64,000 nucleotides of DNA from Chloroflexi bacterium 54-19 (lineage in GTDB: Bacteria; Chloroflexota; Chloroflexia; Chloroheliales; Chloroheliaceae). Made by a program: the position numbers and the translations under genes. The stretch spans positions 21,857 through 85,856 of the forward strand of contig MKTJ01000041.1 of NCBI GenBank assembly GCA_001898225.1, given 5' to 3'. Below, in pieces: positions 35,096 to 46,000 of this stretch (the first letter of the stretch is position 1; every line of letters begins with the position of its first letter). A model generated the notes under the pieces. It worked only from the letters and a program-made list of their open reading frames with translations. It was not told the DNA's origin and searched no databases.

Positions 35096-35718
35096 CAGGA
35101 ATATTAGGATTATTTGGTTGTCTATCGCGCCAAAACCCAAAAGGTTTTCCAAGAATAATTTTCTCAAATAGTTGTCTATCGTGCCAGAACCTCAAAAACT
35201 GGAAAACCTCTTATTTCTAACTTCCCCTGCCTTTCCCGGTAAATACAGCGTTTTATTTGGACCATTTACAACCTTTACCCCCGGTTCAGGAATAATTATT
35301 CCCATTTTGTTGTCCATCTCGCCAAACTCACAGGCAAAAAAGTTATATTAAACCAGCCATCGCCAGGAATACAGGAATAATTAAAGGTCTCCCATCGGTA
35401 TATCTTCGAGTATTATTCCTGCCAAAAGTTAAAATACAAAAAGGAAGCCGATTTCTCGGCTCCCCGGAACATTTACCCCCTATGTTAGGCACCTACGAAC
35501 CACTTAGCCATATGCCCTGACCCCAGGAATATTATTCCTGTTTGATTGTCTATCGTACCAAACCAGCCAGAAAATCTTACCTCAGACCGGCCTTCTGACT
35601 GGTCGGCCAAAGCTAAAATCCGGGCTATTATTCCTATCCAGGAATAATATTCCTGAATTGTTGTCCATCCTGCCTGTTTTGTTGTCTATCCTGCCGTCAT
35701 GGTTACCTATGGTGCCAA
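35096..35718. repeat. Composite iteron array, probable replication origin
   Basis: Five copies of a two-part unit: a palindrome CAGGAATAWTATTCCTG, about 5 bases of spacer, then an iteron TTGTCYATCNYGCCAA. Unit positions are 35096-35133, 35150-35187, 35287-35325, 35524-35561 and 35639-35676. The distance from palindrome start to iteron start is 22 bases in four units and 23 in one. Two extra iterons without their own palindrome follow at 35682-35697 and 35703-35718 (the last is degenerate), and extra palindrome halves lie at 35364-35380 and 35411-35421. The palindromes of units 4 and 5 have perfect 8-base arms. This is the layout of an iteron-controlled plasmid origin, next to a putative rep gene. 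Confidence 0.75.
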
Positions 35719-35767
35719 CTAATGAGTTTTTCTGAACTTAAAATAGCCCTTATTACTGTCTAATAAG

Positions 35768-35793
35768 ATTCATGATTCTTAGCAGTCATGAAT
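35768..35793. repeat. Inverted repeat at the edge of the origin region
   Basis: ATTCATGA (35768-35775) and TCATGAAT (35786-35793) form a perfect 8-base stem with a 10-base loop. It could be a protein site or terminator; no T run follows. Confidence 0.5.
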
Positions 35794-36245
35794 AAACTTC
35801 AGGAATAAACCCAATGTGTAAAATATAGAGGCAAACCTTAGGAAAGGAGGTTTGTTTTATGTTACCGGACAAATAAGCAATCTACCGCTTAACCTTTGCA
35901 CTAATGAAGAAGGCAAAATAAACACTTAATAAGTCAGAAAAGCGTGTAGGTAAGTAAATAAGGCAGCTGACTAATTAAGTAGGTAAGAAGAAAAAAGGTA
36001 AGAAAAGACGTAGAAGTAGACCTAGAAGAATAACCAAACCGGGACCACTATCAAACAACCTTTTAGTAAAAACAAGAAAATCCGGTAGAGTTTCGCCGCC
36101 CACTCGGATTTTCATGAACTCAGGCCCTTAAAATGAGCCCTGTATTAGTTTTGTTAATTTTGTTTTGGCCGCCTGGAGAACAGTCATCCATAATGAAATT
36201 AATATGGTCGGGAATCACTGTTAAGGGTATAGGAGATTATTTGTT
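35794..36245. other. AT-rich gap between iterons and the next gene
   Basis: A-rich and repetitive (many GTAAGTAA/AAGTAGGTAAG-like stretches at 35945-36005). A palindrome half (CAGGAATA) lies at 35810. It may be the DNA unwinding element of the origin. No gene seen apart from a shadow of the following frame. Confidence 0.4.
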
Positions 36246-37238
36246 ATGCCAAGGAATTCAAATATTTTTGAAACAACCGGTCAAACCTTTACGGCTATCC
36301 CAAATTACTTTCTCGACCATATTGCACCTAACCTTAGCGCGAGTGAGCTGCGCGTGATGCTATATATATATCGCCACACCCTTGGTTATCACAAGCTGGC
36401 CGACTCTTTATCTTATGACCAGTTTCTAAATGGGATTACTACCGGTGATGGCCGGCAACTTGATGAAGGCGCTAAAGTCTCAAGAGGGTCGCTGGTAGGG
36501 GCACTAGCTTCGCTAGAAACTCAGGGTTTGCTTGAAAGGGTACACCAAAAAGGAACAAATAAAGCTCTTATAACTACCTTTCGGGTTCTTTTCCACACTT
36601 TCCCCTTGACCACTTCCCCAAACGGAAAAATCTCACTACAAAAAGAAGTTTACATAAATAATAATTCGGTGGGAAGTAGTGGAACCGAAAATAGAAATAG
36701 AGTGGCGGTATTGGTCGAGGTTGGGGCGACAACTTTCCAGGAGAAGGCCCAAAATTTAGACCTTGAAAAGTCAATTTTTTCCCTTGAAGAGGTCCGAAAT
36801 TTAGACCTTACAAAAGAAGTAATTCAAAAAAAATTAAAAATAAACCGGGTGGCGGAAACTGTAAAATTGATTTTGGATAAGATACCAGATATTTCACCGA
36901 GGGAAGCCAAGAATCTGGTAGACTTAGCTTTGTCACAAACACACGGAAGGGATACGGACTATGTCAGACAGCTTGTAGATTATGTATCTTCAAATTCGAG
37001 AGTCCAAAATCCGGCTGCGGTCTTAACAGCCCTGATTAAAACTAATCAGGTACGCACCACCCAAACCCTTGGATTAGCAAAAGTGGGTTCCACTACCGGT
37101 CTAACTGCCCGCCAGTTCAAAAAGAGTCAGCACAGGCCAATTGATTTCTCAAAATATGCTCCAGGAGGGAAGTACGGTCATCTTTTCTCACCCTCACCTG
37201 ATTCTAAACTTTACTATTCTGACCCTACCCCACTTTAG
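36246..37238 (+). CDS. Replisome-organiser-like DNA-binding protein
   Basis: A 330-residue protein. The N-terminal ~115 residues (FTAIPNYFLDHIAPNLSASE, ELRVMLYIYRHTLGYHK, SLVGALASLETQGLLERV) form a winged helix like that of phage replication protein O and DnaD-type organisers, which recruit the replicative helicase. The middle is low-complexity; the C-terminal part (ISPREAKNLVDLALSQTHGR) is DnaD/DnaB-like in helix pattern. It begins with GGAG 10 bases before its ATG and lies directly after the origin repeats, on the same strand as rep. A helicase-loading role at this origin is inference. Confidence 0.55.
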   Translation: MPRNSNIFETTGQTFTAIPNYFLDHIAPNLSASELRVMLYIYRHTLGYHKLADSLSYDQFLNGITTGDGRQLDEGAKVSRGSLVGALASLETQGLLERVHQKGTNKALITTFRVLFHTFPLTTSPNGKISLQKEVYINNNSVGSSGTENRNRVAVLVEVGATTFQEKAQNLDLEKSIFSLEEVRNLDLTKEVIQKKLKINRVAETVKLILDKIPDISPREAKNLVDLALSQTHGRDTDYVRQLVDYVSSNSRVQNPAAVLTALIKTNQVRTTQTLGLAKVGSTTGLTARQFKKSQHRPIDFSKYAPGGKYGHLFSPSPDSKLYYSDPTPL

Positions 37239-37893
37239 TGGAGGGTCAGAAAGGACGAGATAGGGTTAGTTTTTCGAAAACTTTTGGAACGCCATAACCC
37301 AGAGATGAATGGAATGTAGCCAAGGACTTTTGTAAAATAACACGAAAACATGGCGTATTTTTAGTTAAACAACCCCTTGAACTTCCTAATAAATGGTAAA
37401 CTATTACAAATTATTTCTGCTCATGAAGTTAATTGAACTCGGCTTGTTCTTCTCTCCACTTTATCAGGGTAAGGTCACTTTTTTCAAGCTTATAAACTGT
37501 AGTGAAAAGACAGCGCATTTGCCGCAGTAATAGGTTTTATAACCAAGACTGGTTAACTTCTTACGCAAATGGGTCTTCTCATTTTTACAAAAAGGACACT
37601 TCATTTTAAGTTCCGTTCTTTGACTTTAGTGGAATAGGGGTTTGAGAAGGCATTTTATCAAATTTGTAAAAGTTTGGCTAACGAGTAAGCGTTAAACTAA
37701 ACGGTCCAGGTTTTGTTCAGCATTATTGTTACTGGGCTGAATTCTGACGGAACCGTCGACGAAGAAACCACTAACAATTAACCGAATTATCGGATTTTAT
37801 CAGTCCTGACACACTTTAGCAAAGGGTTGGGTGTAACGTATAACGGTTAGCAAATTTATAAAGTAAAGTTAATATTTTTAGATTAAAGATAAT
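37239..37893. other. Gap with a short zinc-ribbon frame
   Basis: About 650 bases between convergent genes. It contains the small minus-strand zinc-ribbon frame at 37464-37604 and otherwise nothing recognisable. The WD40 gene on the minus strand must end its transcript here, but no clear terminator hairpin is visible. Confidence 0.5.
37464..37604 (-). pseudogene. Zinc-ribbon fragment, probably the start of a transposase
   Basis: ATG at 37604 opens 46 codons, MKCPFCKNEKTHLRKK, then YKTYYCGKCAVF, ending at TGA 37464. CPFC and CGKC are the two zinc knuckles that begin IS1/IS6-type transposases, and here the catalytic part is missing. It may be a transposase remnant or a true small protein. Confidence 0.4.
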
Positions 37894-40800
37894 TCAGCCA
37901 GTGACTTTCCAGATTTTTATCGCTTTATCATAGCCTGTACTGGCCATATATTTTCCGTTTGGACTAAAAATGACCCTGGTAAGACCTCCATCAGGATTAT
38001 CAATCGTTTTCTTAAGTTGACCAGATTTTGTATCCCAGAGACGAATGGTTTTATCTGAACTCCCGCTAATAAGGGAATTCCCGTCCGGGTTATAGGCAAC
38101 TGTCGTTACTTCCGAAGTATGGCCGGTTAATGTTTTAACTTTTTTGGTTTCAGTTATGTCCCATATCTTGATTGTTTTATCAGTACTGGCTGCTGCCAGC
38201 AAGTCCTCCTGTTTTGGATTAAAAGCCAAACTGTAATATTCGTCTGAAACCCCGACCAACTCATTTACCGGATAGGGGCTTTGTATATTCCATAACTTTA
38301 TGGTTCGTTCAAGACTACTGGTCGCGAAAGTAGTGCCGTCACGGTTAAAAGCGATTGAGAGGACTGCCCTGGAATGCGCACGGATCGATAGAACGTTTGT
38401 CATATCGCGCATATCCCAGGCACGTACCAATTTATCTGATCCACCACTCAAAAGAAATTCACCACTCGGGCTAAAAATTAAGACGGATATTGACCCGTTG
38501 TGGGCCTGGGGGATAACAGTATGGACTTTAGATTTTGCCATATCCCAAATAATTATATCCGAATCATCACCTGCGCTAGCCAGATACCTGCCATTTGGGC
38601 TAAAGGTGGTGCTGTAAATCGTTCGCTGATGACGTTCCAGTTTAAATAAGAATTTACCTGTTTCAACTTCCCAAATTTTTATTTGGCTATCTCGTCCGGC
38701 ACTTACTAGAAACTTGCTTTGCGGATCAAAAGTTAGTGCCCAAACAATTTCATTATTGGCCAGCTGGATTGCTCGCTCTTCCTGTAGCGAGGTATAAGTT
38801 AATGGCAAATCGGCTTCTTTTACTACTGGCCGGTCTGCTTTTGCCGCCTCTTCAAGTGGGGCTCCGTTTAATAGAACTGCTTCGGTTTCAGAAACGCTTA
38901 CCTCTCCAACCGGAGAATCTGTTTCGAGCTGTTCCTCAGAAATTTCTGTAGAACTTTCTGTTCCAACAACCTCATTTCTTTCAGGAATACTAAAACTTTC
39001 CAATGACGGTTCAGTACCAGGAGAAACCTTTTCCGGGTTTATGTTTGGTTTATCAAAAGTTTCCGAAAGTTGCAATTGAGAAGAAGTTGCTAACTTTTGA
39101 ATTCTTGAGTGAATGTCCCATAATCTAAGAGTGCCGTCCTGGGAGCCTGCAATCAGGTTTTTTCCATCTGCGGTAAAGGTAATTGTACTTATGGCTTTGG
39201 TTGCAGCAACAAGGTTTATTAAATTCTGGCCGGTATTGCTACTCCAAACTTTGATAATGCCACTACTATCACCACTGGCTAACAGGCTGCCATCAGGGCT
39301 AAAGCTTAAAGTATTAATTGCCCCCTCGTGACCTACCAGGGTTTTAACAAGGTTATTTGTGGTTATTTCCCAGAACTTGATAGTTTTATCGCTATAGCCT
39401 ACTGCGACCATTTCTATGTCAGGACAAAAAGCAATTGAGTAGGGGAATTCTATTGATCTTAAATTAAGGATTAATTCCTTATTTTGATAACTCCATACTC
39501 TGGTGAAATGGTCTGAACAGACGCTACCAAACCATTTTCCATCCGGGCTAAAAGCTATAGCATCCACTTTATTTTTATGTTCGTCAAAAGTAAGACTGGC
39601 TTCGCCCGTGGTAATATTAGAAAAAATAATTTTATTATCGGCTCCGGCGCTAGCTAAATATTTTCCGTCCGGACTGAATTTAATTGATAAAACGCCCTTT
39701 GTATGCGCTTTTAGAGTTGTTATTTCATCGGCAGTAATAACTGACCAAAGTTTTACCGAATTGTCTTCTGAACCACTTGCTACAAATGGATGCTGGGGGT
39801 GCCAAGCCACCGAATTGACACTTGCTGAATGACCTTCAAGGGTTAGCACGCCTTCCCCACTCTCCAGGCTTAAGAAATTCAGTTTCTTATTACCACCAGT
39901 TAGCACAGCAAATCCGTTCGGGCTGGTGGTTAAGGACCATACTGGCCCGGTTTGTTTCGTTTCCCAAATACATTTATCAAGAACCGGCTTAGCTTTTTCC
40001 GGCCCTCTAGAATTGTCCTCCTCTGGTAAAAGGGTTTCCTGAGTTTTATTTTGAGATGTTAGGGTTTGAGAAGATACATTGTTGATAGCTTCGGGAACTT
40101 TTATTATTTCAATAGCGGCTTGTTGGTTTTCGGTTGGTCCTTTTATTTCGAGATGGGTTAATGGATTGTCCTGTTGAGCACCAGTTGCAGTTACTATAAC
40201 CGCTGGATCCGGTTCAATTACCTCAAAAGCTGTTTCCTTAGATTCAACCGTTGTTGTGGGGGGATTCAAAAGTATATCAAAATCCCAGAGTTTAATAGAA
40301 TTTTCGGCACCGGAACTATAGACAGTTTTGCCATCCGAGGACAGTGCTATAATCTTTACAGACTCATCAATGTTATCAATGCTGGCTATTGATTTGTATT
40401 CCCAGGCATCCCAGGTTCTAATATGTGCATCATTGCTTCCACTAATTAAGTATCGTCCATTTTTACTATAAACCAGACTATAAACGTGGTCTGTGTGACC
40501 TTCCAAACTGCGGACCAATTTGCCAGATGAAACATCCCAAATGCAAATAGTTTTATCGGCTGAGGCTGTTGCAAGTTTATGTCCTCCAGGACTAAAAACT
40601 AGCGCAAAGACTTGGCCATTGTGTTCAGACTCAAAAGGCCGACTTGATCCATCGGGTAATTTCCAGATTCTAATTTTTCGATTCTTACCTACCGCTGCGA
40701 GTTGTTTACCATTTGGACTAAAAGCAACCTTATAGACGGGGCTATTAAGCTCATGTAGGATGCGTTGGGTAGAGTAATGGCCCATATTCCAAAGGCGAAT

Positions 40801-42972
40801 GGTTTTATCTTCCGAACAACTGGCAAGCAAATTTCCACTTGGGTCAAAATTAAGGTCGTACACCGGGCCCGTATGGCCCGACAGTATTTTTAAGCAATTT
40901 CCGCTGACTGTATGCCAGATTTTTATTGACTTATCATTACTACAACTGGCAAAAAGGGCACCACTAGGACTAAAGACGACTGAATTAATTCTTTCGCTAT
41001 GAGCCGAAATACTTTTTAAGCTAACATGCAGTTTCGCATCCCAAATAATGATTTTTCCAGTTCTATCGCCACTTACAAAGAATTTGCCATCAAAACTGGT
41101 AGCGAGTGCTGTTACCAGGTCAGAATTTTCCTCTAATTTATGTGCCCACAAAGGGGCATTAGGGATTGGTTGTTGGATTTCTTCCAACGGTTTTTCAGAT
41201 TCTAAATTGGTTATTGTTTGGGGGCTGTTGGTATCCTCAACCGGATCTGTACTTTGATTTTGTTCCGGTTGTGAATTTACTGATTGTGCTTGTGATTCAT
41301 CCGGCTCATTAGCTTTTTCCTTGCTCTCAACTTCAACTGACTCTGGGGTTGGTGTCTCCGTTCGAGCACTGAATTTAGCCCCTTTGAGAGTATTTAAATC
41401 CCAATTCAAGAAGGCTGCCGGACGTAAAGTTACAATTGCTGCTTTCCCGGCGCTGGCGAACCATTTTCCATCCTGGCTTAAAGCAACCTGGGTTGTTCCA
41501 ACCCCAGGTTCACTCCATTGGTTTATCTGGGTTCCATCGGCAATATCCCAGAGTCGAATGGTTCCATCTTGGCCGCTGCTGACCAGTAACTTACCATTCT
41601 GACTGAATGCCAGTGAAGAAATTTCTCCAACATGGCCGGTAAAGCTAAAAACTTCTTTTTCGTCTTGAATATTCCAGAGAATAATTTTACCGTCTATACT
41701 ACCGCTGGCAAGCAATCGGCTTTCACGATTGAAAACCACCTGATTTACTTCGGAATTATGCCCAACCAGGTTTATCTTAAAAGTTCGGCGGTCTTTTACC
41801 TGCCATAAGTTAATTACAAAGTCAGCGCCTGCACTGACAAGCCATTTCCCATCCGGACTAAAGGTTAGGCCGAGTACAGCTTTACTGTGCCCACCAAAAT
41901 TCCACATGAATTCCTTCTTCTCCGTACCCCAAAACCTGATGCTACCGTCTTGATGCCCAGTGGCAAAATAGGTGTTCTCCGGGTGGTAAACGAAACAGTT
42001 GGTGACTCCTACTTGTTGGGTGGACCATGTTTCTGTTGTATTTTTTTCTAAATTCTGGAATAAAATCTGGCCATCTTTTAGGGGGCTAACCAGAATTTTG
42101 CTGTCTCGGCTAAAGGTTAACCACTTGGTGGCAAGATTGGGAAATGTACGAGTACCAATTTTCCTATTCTGAGTTAAATCCCAAAAATTAATTGTTCCGC
42201 TAACGCCAGTGGTTATCAGGAATTTGTCGTTCGGTCTGAAAACCAGGTTCGCAACTTCTTCAGAATGTTCAAGCAGTGTTTCTTTGGCAAAATCATTAGC
42301 AAAATTGGGTTTGAAAAGCTCTGAAATCCAATTAAAGATAGGAGTAATAATAGGTATTGAAATCCCTGTGGCCGGATCGTTATTGGGATTTTCAGAAATA
42401 GTCTCTGTGCCAGTGACAACACCGACTAAATTACCTGATTCTTGTTTTTCCGATTCAGTTGGGACAATCTGGTCAACTTGCTGCGGCGCCACTTGTGCGG
42501 CAGGTTCAGCCTGAGGAATTTTGGAAACTTGAACCAGTTCGATTTGAAGCTGCTCAACTTTTTGCTGTAGTCCAATTAATTCCTTCTCATTACCCTTGGC
42601 TTTATTTTCCTGTTTATCTAACTCGGATTTTAGGAGCTTATTTTCTTCAAGCAACTCGGCAAACTTATTTCGGAGATGAAGTTTGTCATCCTCTAACTCT
42701 TTATTTTTTATCTCAAGTTGTTTTAGTTGCACTTGAGAAGAATTATTAGAATTAGCTCGATTATTTGTGGGTTTTGAACCTCCTAATTGCAACTCAAATT
42801 CAAGCTCATCAATACGTGATTGCAGCTCATCTTTCTCAATTTCGAGTTCATCAACACGCTCCCTTACTTTACTAAGGGATTCACCCTGGTTAATAAGCTG
42901 CCCGATAAGAATCTGGTTCTGACTTTCCGCACTTTTAAGTTTCTCATTGAGATTTTCGATTTCGTTAGACAT
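37894..42972 (-). CDS. Giant coiled-coil WD40 protein, 28 repeats in four seven-blade propellers
   Basis: A 1692-residue protein. Residues 1-155 are a heptad-rich coiled coil (ENLNEKLKSAESQNQILIGQ), so it should oligomerise. WD40 repeats follow in four clusters, at about residues 234-521, 621-900, 1014-1287 and 1409-1692. Each cluster contains seven repeats by eye, ending in IRLWD/IKIWE-type motifs, i.e. four seven-blade beta propellers joined by Pro/Glu/Thr-rich linkers. There is no kinase, protease, membrane helix or nuclease domain. It is the last gene of a four-gene operon: the ATPase gene ends 44 bases upstream on the same strand. As a scaffold or sensor it could present partners or bind a phage ligand; that is inference. 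The upstream ribosome-binding site is weak. Confidence 0.85.
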   Translation of the reverse strand: MSNEIENLNEKLKSAESQNQILIGQLINQGESLSKVRERVDELEIEKDELQSRIDELEFELQLGGSKPTNNRANSNNSSQVQLKQLEIKNKELEDDKLHLRNKFAELLEENKLLKSELDKQENKAKGNEKELIGLQQKVEQLQIELVQVSKIPQAEPAAQVAPQQVDQIVPTESEKQESGNLVGVVTGTETISENPNNDPATGISIPIITPIFNWISELFKPNFANDFAKETLLEHSEEVANLVFRPNDKFLITTGVSGTINFWDLTQNRKIGTRTFPNLATKWLTFSRDSKILVSPLKDGQILFQNLEKNTTETWSTQQVGVTNCFVYHPENTYFATGHQDGSIRFWGTEKKEFMWNFGGHSKAVLGLTFSPDGKWLVSAGADFVINLWQVKDRRTFKINLVGHNSEVNQVVFNRESRLLASGSIDGKIILWNIQDEKEVFSFTGHVGEISSLAFSQNGKLLVSSGQDGTIRLWDIADGTQINQWSEPGVGTTQVALSQDGKWFASAGKAAIVTLRPAAFLNWDLNTLKGAKFSARTETPTPESVEVESKEKANEPDESQAQSVNSQPEQNQSTDPVEDTNSPQTITNLESEKPLEEIQQPIPNAPLWAHKLEENSDLVTALATSFDGKFFVSGDRTGKIIIWDAKLHVSLKSISAHSERINSVVFSPSGALFASCSNDKSIKIWHTVSGNCLKILSGHTGPVYDLNFDPSGNLLASCSEDKTIRLWNMGHYSTQRILHELNSPVYKVAFSPNGKQLAAVGKNRKIRIWKLPDGSSRPFESEHNGQVFALVFSPGGHKLATASADKTICIWDVSSGKLVRSLEGHTDHVYSLVYSKNGRYLISGSNDAHIRTWDAWEYKSIASIDNIDESVKIIALSSDGKTVYSSGAENSIKLWDFDILLNPPTTTVESKETAFEVIEPDPAVIVTATGAQQDNPLTHLEIKGPTENQQAAIEIIKVPEAINNVSSQTLTSQNKTQETLLPEEDNSRGPEKAKPVLDKCIWETKQTGPVWSLTTSPNGFAVLTGGNKKLNFLSLESGEGVLTLEGHSASVNSVAWHPQHPFVASGSEDNSVKLWSVITADEITTLKAHTKGVLSIKFSPDGKYLASAGADNKIIFSNITTGEASLTFDEHKNKVDAIAFSPDGKWFGSVCSDHFTRVWSYQNKELILNLRSIEFPYSIAFCPDIEMVAVGYSDKTIKFWEITTNNLVKTLVGHEGAINTLSFSPDGSLLASGDSSGIIKVWSSNTGQNLINLVAATKAISTITFTADGKNLIAGSQDGTLRLWDIHSRIQKLATSSQLQLSETFDKPNINPEKVSPGTEPSLESFSIPERNEVVGTESSTEISEEQLETDSPVGEVSVSETEAVLLNGAPLEEAAKADRPVVKEADLPLTYTSLQEERAIQLANNEIVWALTFDPQSKFLVSAGRDSQIKIWEVETGKFLFKLERHQRTIYSTTFSPNGRYLASAGDDSDIIIWDMAKSKVHTVIPQAHNGSISVLIFSPSGEFLLSGGSDKLVRAWDMRDMTNVLSIRAHSRAVLSIAFNRDGTTFATSSLERTIKLWNIQSPYPVNELVGVSDEYYSLAFNPKQEDLLAAASTDKTIKIWDITETKKVKTLTGHTSEVTTVAYNPDGNSLISGSSDKTIRLWDTKSGQLKKTIDNPDGGLTRVIFSPNGKYMASTGYDKAIKIWKVTG

Positions 42973-43016
42973 GGTAAATATTTAAGATTTTATCCCTGTA
43001 TTTAACCTGATTGGAT

Positions 43017-46000
43017 TTATCTACTAATAGCCGTTTTTGTACTGCCTCCATGTTGCGTTACGCGCGGGCGACATTTGACCTTGACAGCTCTACTGGTAAA
43101 ACTCTGGTCCGTGGATTTGTTGGCCCAGGTATACGCTTCTCCCGGCATCAGGTTAACTAACTGGACAGGAGTTAATTCGTCTAAAGCCACCTGTGCTTTT
43201 TGAATATGTTTAAGCCAGTTGGCCGAGTTAAACCTGTGTAAAAGCATTATTGAAGACAACTCAATAATTGCAAGAGGAAGAGAAGGTGGATCTTGGGAAG
43301 CAATCATAATTGAAACACCCTGGTGTCTCATCTGACGGACCACTTCCACAATATGGCTGGTTAAATCCTGATTGCTCATATATTTGTGAGCTTCGTCAAA
43401 AACAACCAGTTTGTTAAAGTCCCGTCCGGCGTTAGCAAAAATATTGAGCATAACCACAAACAATCCGAGTGCCTCATCCTGCTCAATCAATTCGTCACGC
43501 ACATCAACAATAATCATGCGACCAGGCTTTAATTTCTCTGCCAGGCGGTAACTATCATTAATAAACTGGCCGGCAAAATTTAACCGCATTAAAGCTAATT
43601 CCTTCTGGTTTTGATTCAGACTGGATGCTTCAATACCTTTTAACAGGTTGTCAAGAGTGAGCTCAGAGCGATATTTCCGCATAATCATCGTGATTTGAGT
43701 TATATACATTGATTGGTTGGAAACCGCGCTCATCAAGAATTTCCAATCCTTAATACTTAGTTCACTGGAATGAAAATAAATAGGTTCAACCCTAATTGAA
43801 GGGAATTCTTCTTGTCGTTCGACCAGTTTATCAGGTGTGGTTAAAAGCAGAACGTCATCAAGGGAAGCTGGTTTTGCCCCGTAATCATCGGCCAGTTTCT
43901 GGATTTCTTGCTCCTTACTGTTGGGTTTTACCATCGTTACAAATTCCGGAGCATAATCTTGTGACTCATTATAATGAAAAATAACGGTTGCAAGTGGACT
44001 GGGGAGCTGGTTAATTTTTGGTAGCTCTTTGGTCGCCATTTCAACGATACTGCCCAACGTATAGCTTTTTCCGCCACCCTGAACACCAAAAAGACTAATA
44101 GTATTACAACCATTCAAATCAATTGCGACTGTCCTGTTGCCGGAGCGGCCAAGTATCCCAAATTGGGGCGTTGGTGTATTATCGCCTAACAAAACTTCAA
44201 AAGTTGGAGGATTAAGGTCTTCCTTTTGGAACTCGGTAACCGGTGGTTTTTCAGGTTCAACTTTTTCACTTTTAGCTGTATTGGAATCGACCTGAATTAC
44301 GGCACCCAACCCGTTTTGCGCCGCAGGTTTTACCGAGGTATTCCTTGAACGCTCAGTATGATCCTCAGATTGAATTTCATTGACCCCTTTATTTGTTGGA
44401 GAAGCACTATTTGATTCTCCCCCTACCTCTGCTGGAATTTGAACATTTGTAACCGGCTGCTCAATTGGCAAGCTGGTGGTGAGTATCTGGCTTTCTCCGG
44501 TTAATCTTTTCCGCCGCTCCTCCAGGATTTGAGCCATTCGGTTTAGCGTATGGGGTTGGAAGAAAGTAGTTACCTCATTAAAGGTGGGATCCGTTTGCAT
44601 CGGTATTTCAAGAAAACCGCCTTCTTCGGTAATATTTTCTTCTTGTGAACTTTCCAGGTTTTTTTGTACCCCGCCTCTTTCGAGTAACTTATTAATATAA
44701 TCCCTTCCGACCCGTATTAAAGGCAGTGATGGATTATCATTTTGAGGTACAAGGTCAACTCCATTAAACTCAAAAATCAATCCTAACTGCTCAAATTCAA
44801 GGGTATAGCCATTGTCGAGGTTATTAAGCACTTTTCGCATTTCATCTGCAGCCGACCTACTTAAGAGCTTGTGCCGTATACCTCTCTCAAGGTAATATGA
44901 TAGTAAATTTGCTAATTCTTTAACCTTAAAAGGCCGATCCAGGCGGTCCGGCTCGATATAGACGGGATCGAAATGCTTCCTTAGCACTTCAATAGAGTTT
45001 TTTAACTGGTCGGAGATTTGCTCGCTCAAACCCGCAAGAGCACCAAGTGTTAAAAGGGTTTGTCGGGCTTTTACCTCCACCAATCGAAAATGAATTCGAC
45101 TATTCTTAGAGTCAATTTGCACTAATGCCAGGTCAGTACGTTTGAGGGATATTTCTTGCTCAAGCAAACTTTCTTTCTGGGCGGTGGTAAAAAGTTCACT
45201 ATGGGCATCTAAAGGTATTACAAAGCGATCTTGTAATAACCCATATTTTTGCAAAAATAATTGTGCTAGCACAAGGCCGGTCACTTCCTCTCGATGAGTA
45301 TAGGAAGATAAGAGCTTTAGAACCAATTTGCCGCTTAAACTGCGTAAACTATTTAGGAAAAGTTCTTCCTGTCCCTGCCCATAAGGAATGCGAAAATTTA
45401 GCAATGATGGTTGCACCAGGCGGATAATTTCGCTGGAAGACCGCGTAGTCAGAAGTAACCTTTCGCCTTCACTGGTTAAATATTCCGGGGTATGATCAAG
45501 AAGATAAATAGGCTGGTCGCCTGCGGATGGAGTTACAAAGCCGTCAAAATATTCCAACCCCAGGTTTCGATCCACTGTAAGAACCCAATCGGAATACTGG
45601 TGAACAAGGTATATAAACCGCTTTTGCATATCCGAAAAATCCAGTTCGATTACTGGAACAGGAAAGGTACCCCGCCCTGCTCGAGAGCGGCCTTCCGAGT
45701 AAATTGCTTCTAGGATCTGAAAATTCTCTAAAACCTCGGCCAACTGTGCCGATAGACGGAAATTTTCTGAAGAACCTGGTAATTCCTTACACGGTTGAGG
45801 GTACAAATTTTGTTGCCAGAGAAAGCTGCTTGTTTGACTTGGCATTATTTGCCGTAATTCTTGAGAAAGACCATAAACAAAGCTTGAACGGTCCTGGCGG
45901 TTTGTGACGGACAGATTCGTAACTACCGGAAAGAAGTTCAGAAGAAATGAAACATGAGCTTCGTAATTCTCAGGATTTTTGAGGAAATCAAATAAAGAAT

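Noticed and set aside
35096..35718. CRISPR array
   Set aside because: Repeats are short, spacing varies from tens to about 200 bases, and no cas genes are present; phased iterons explain it better.
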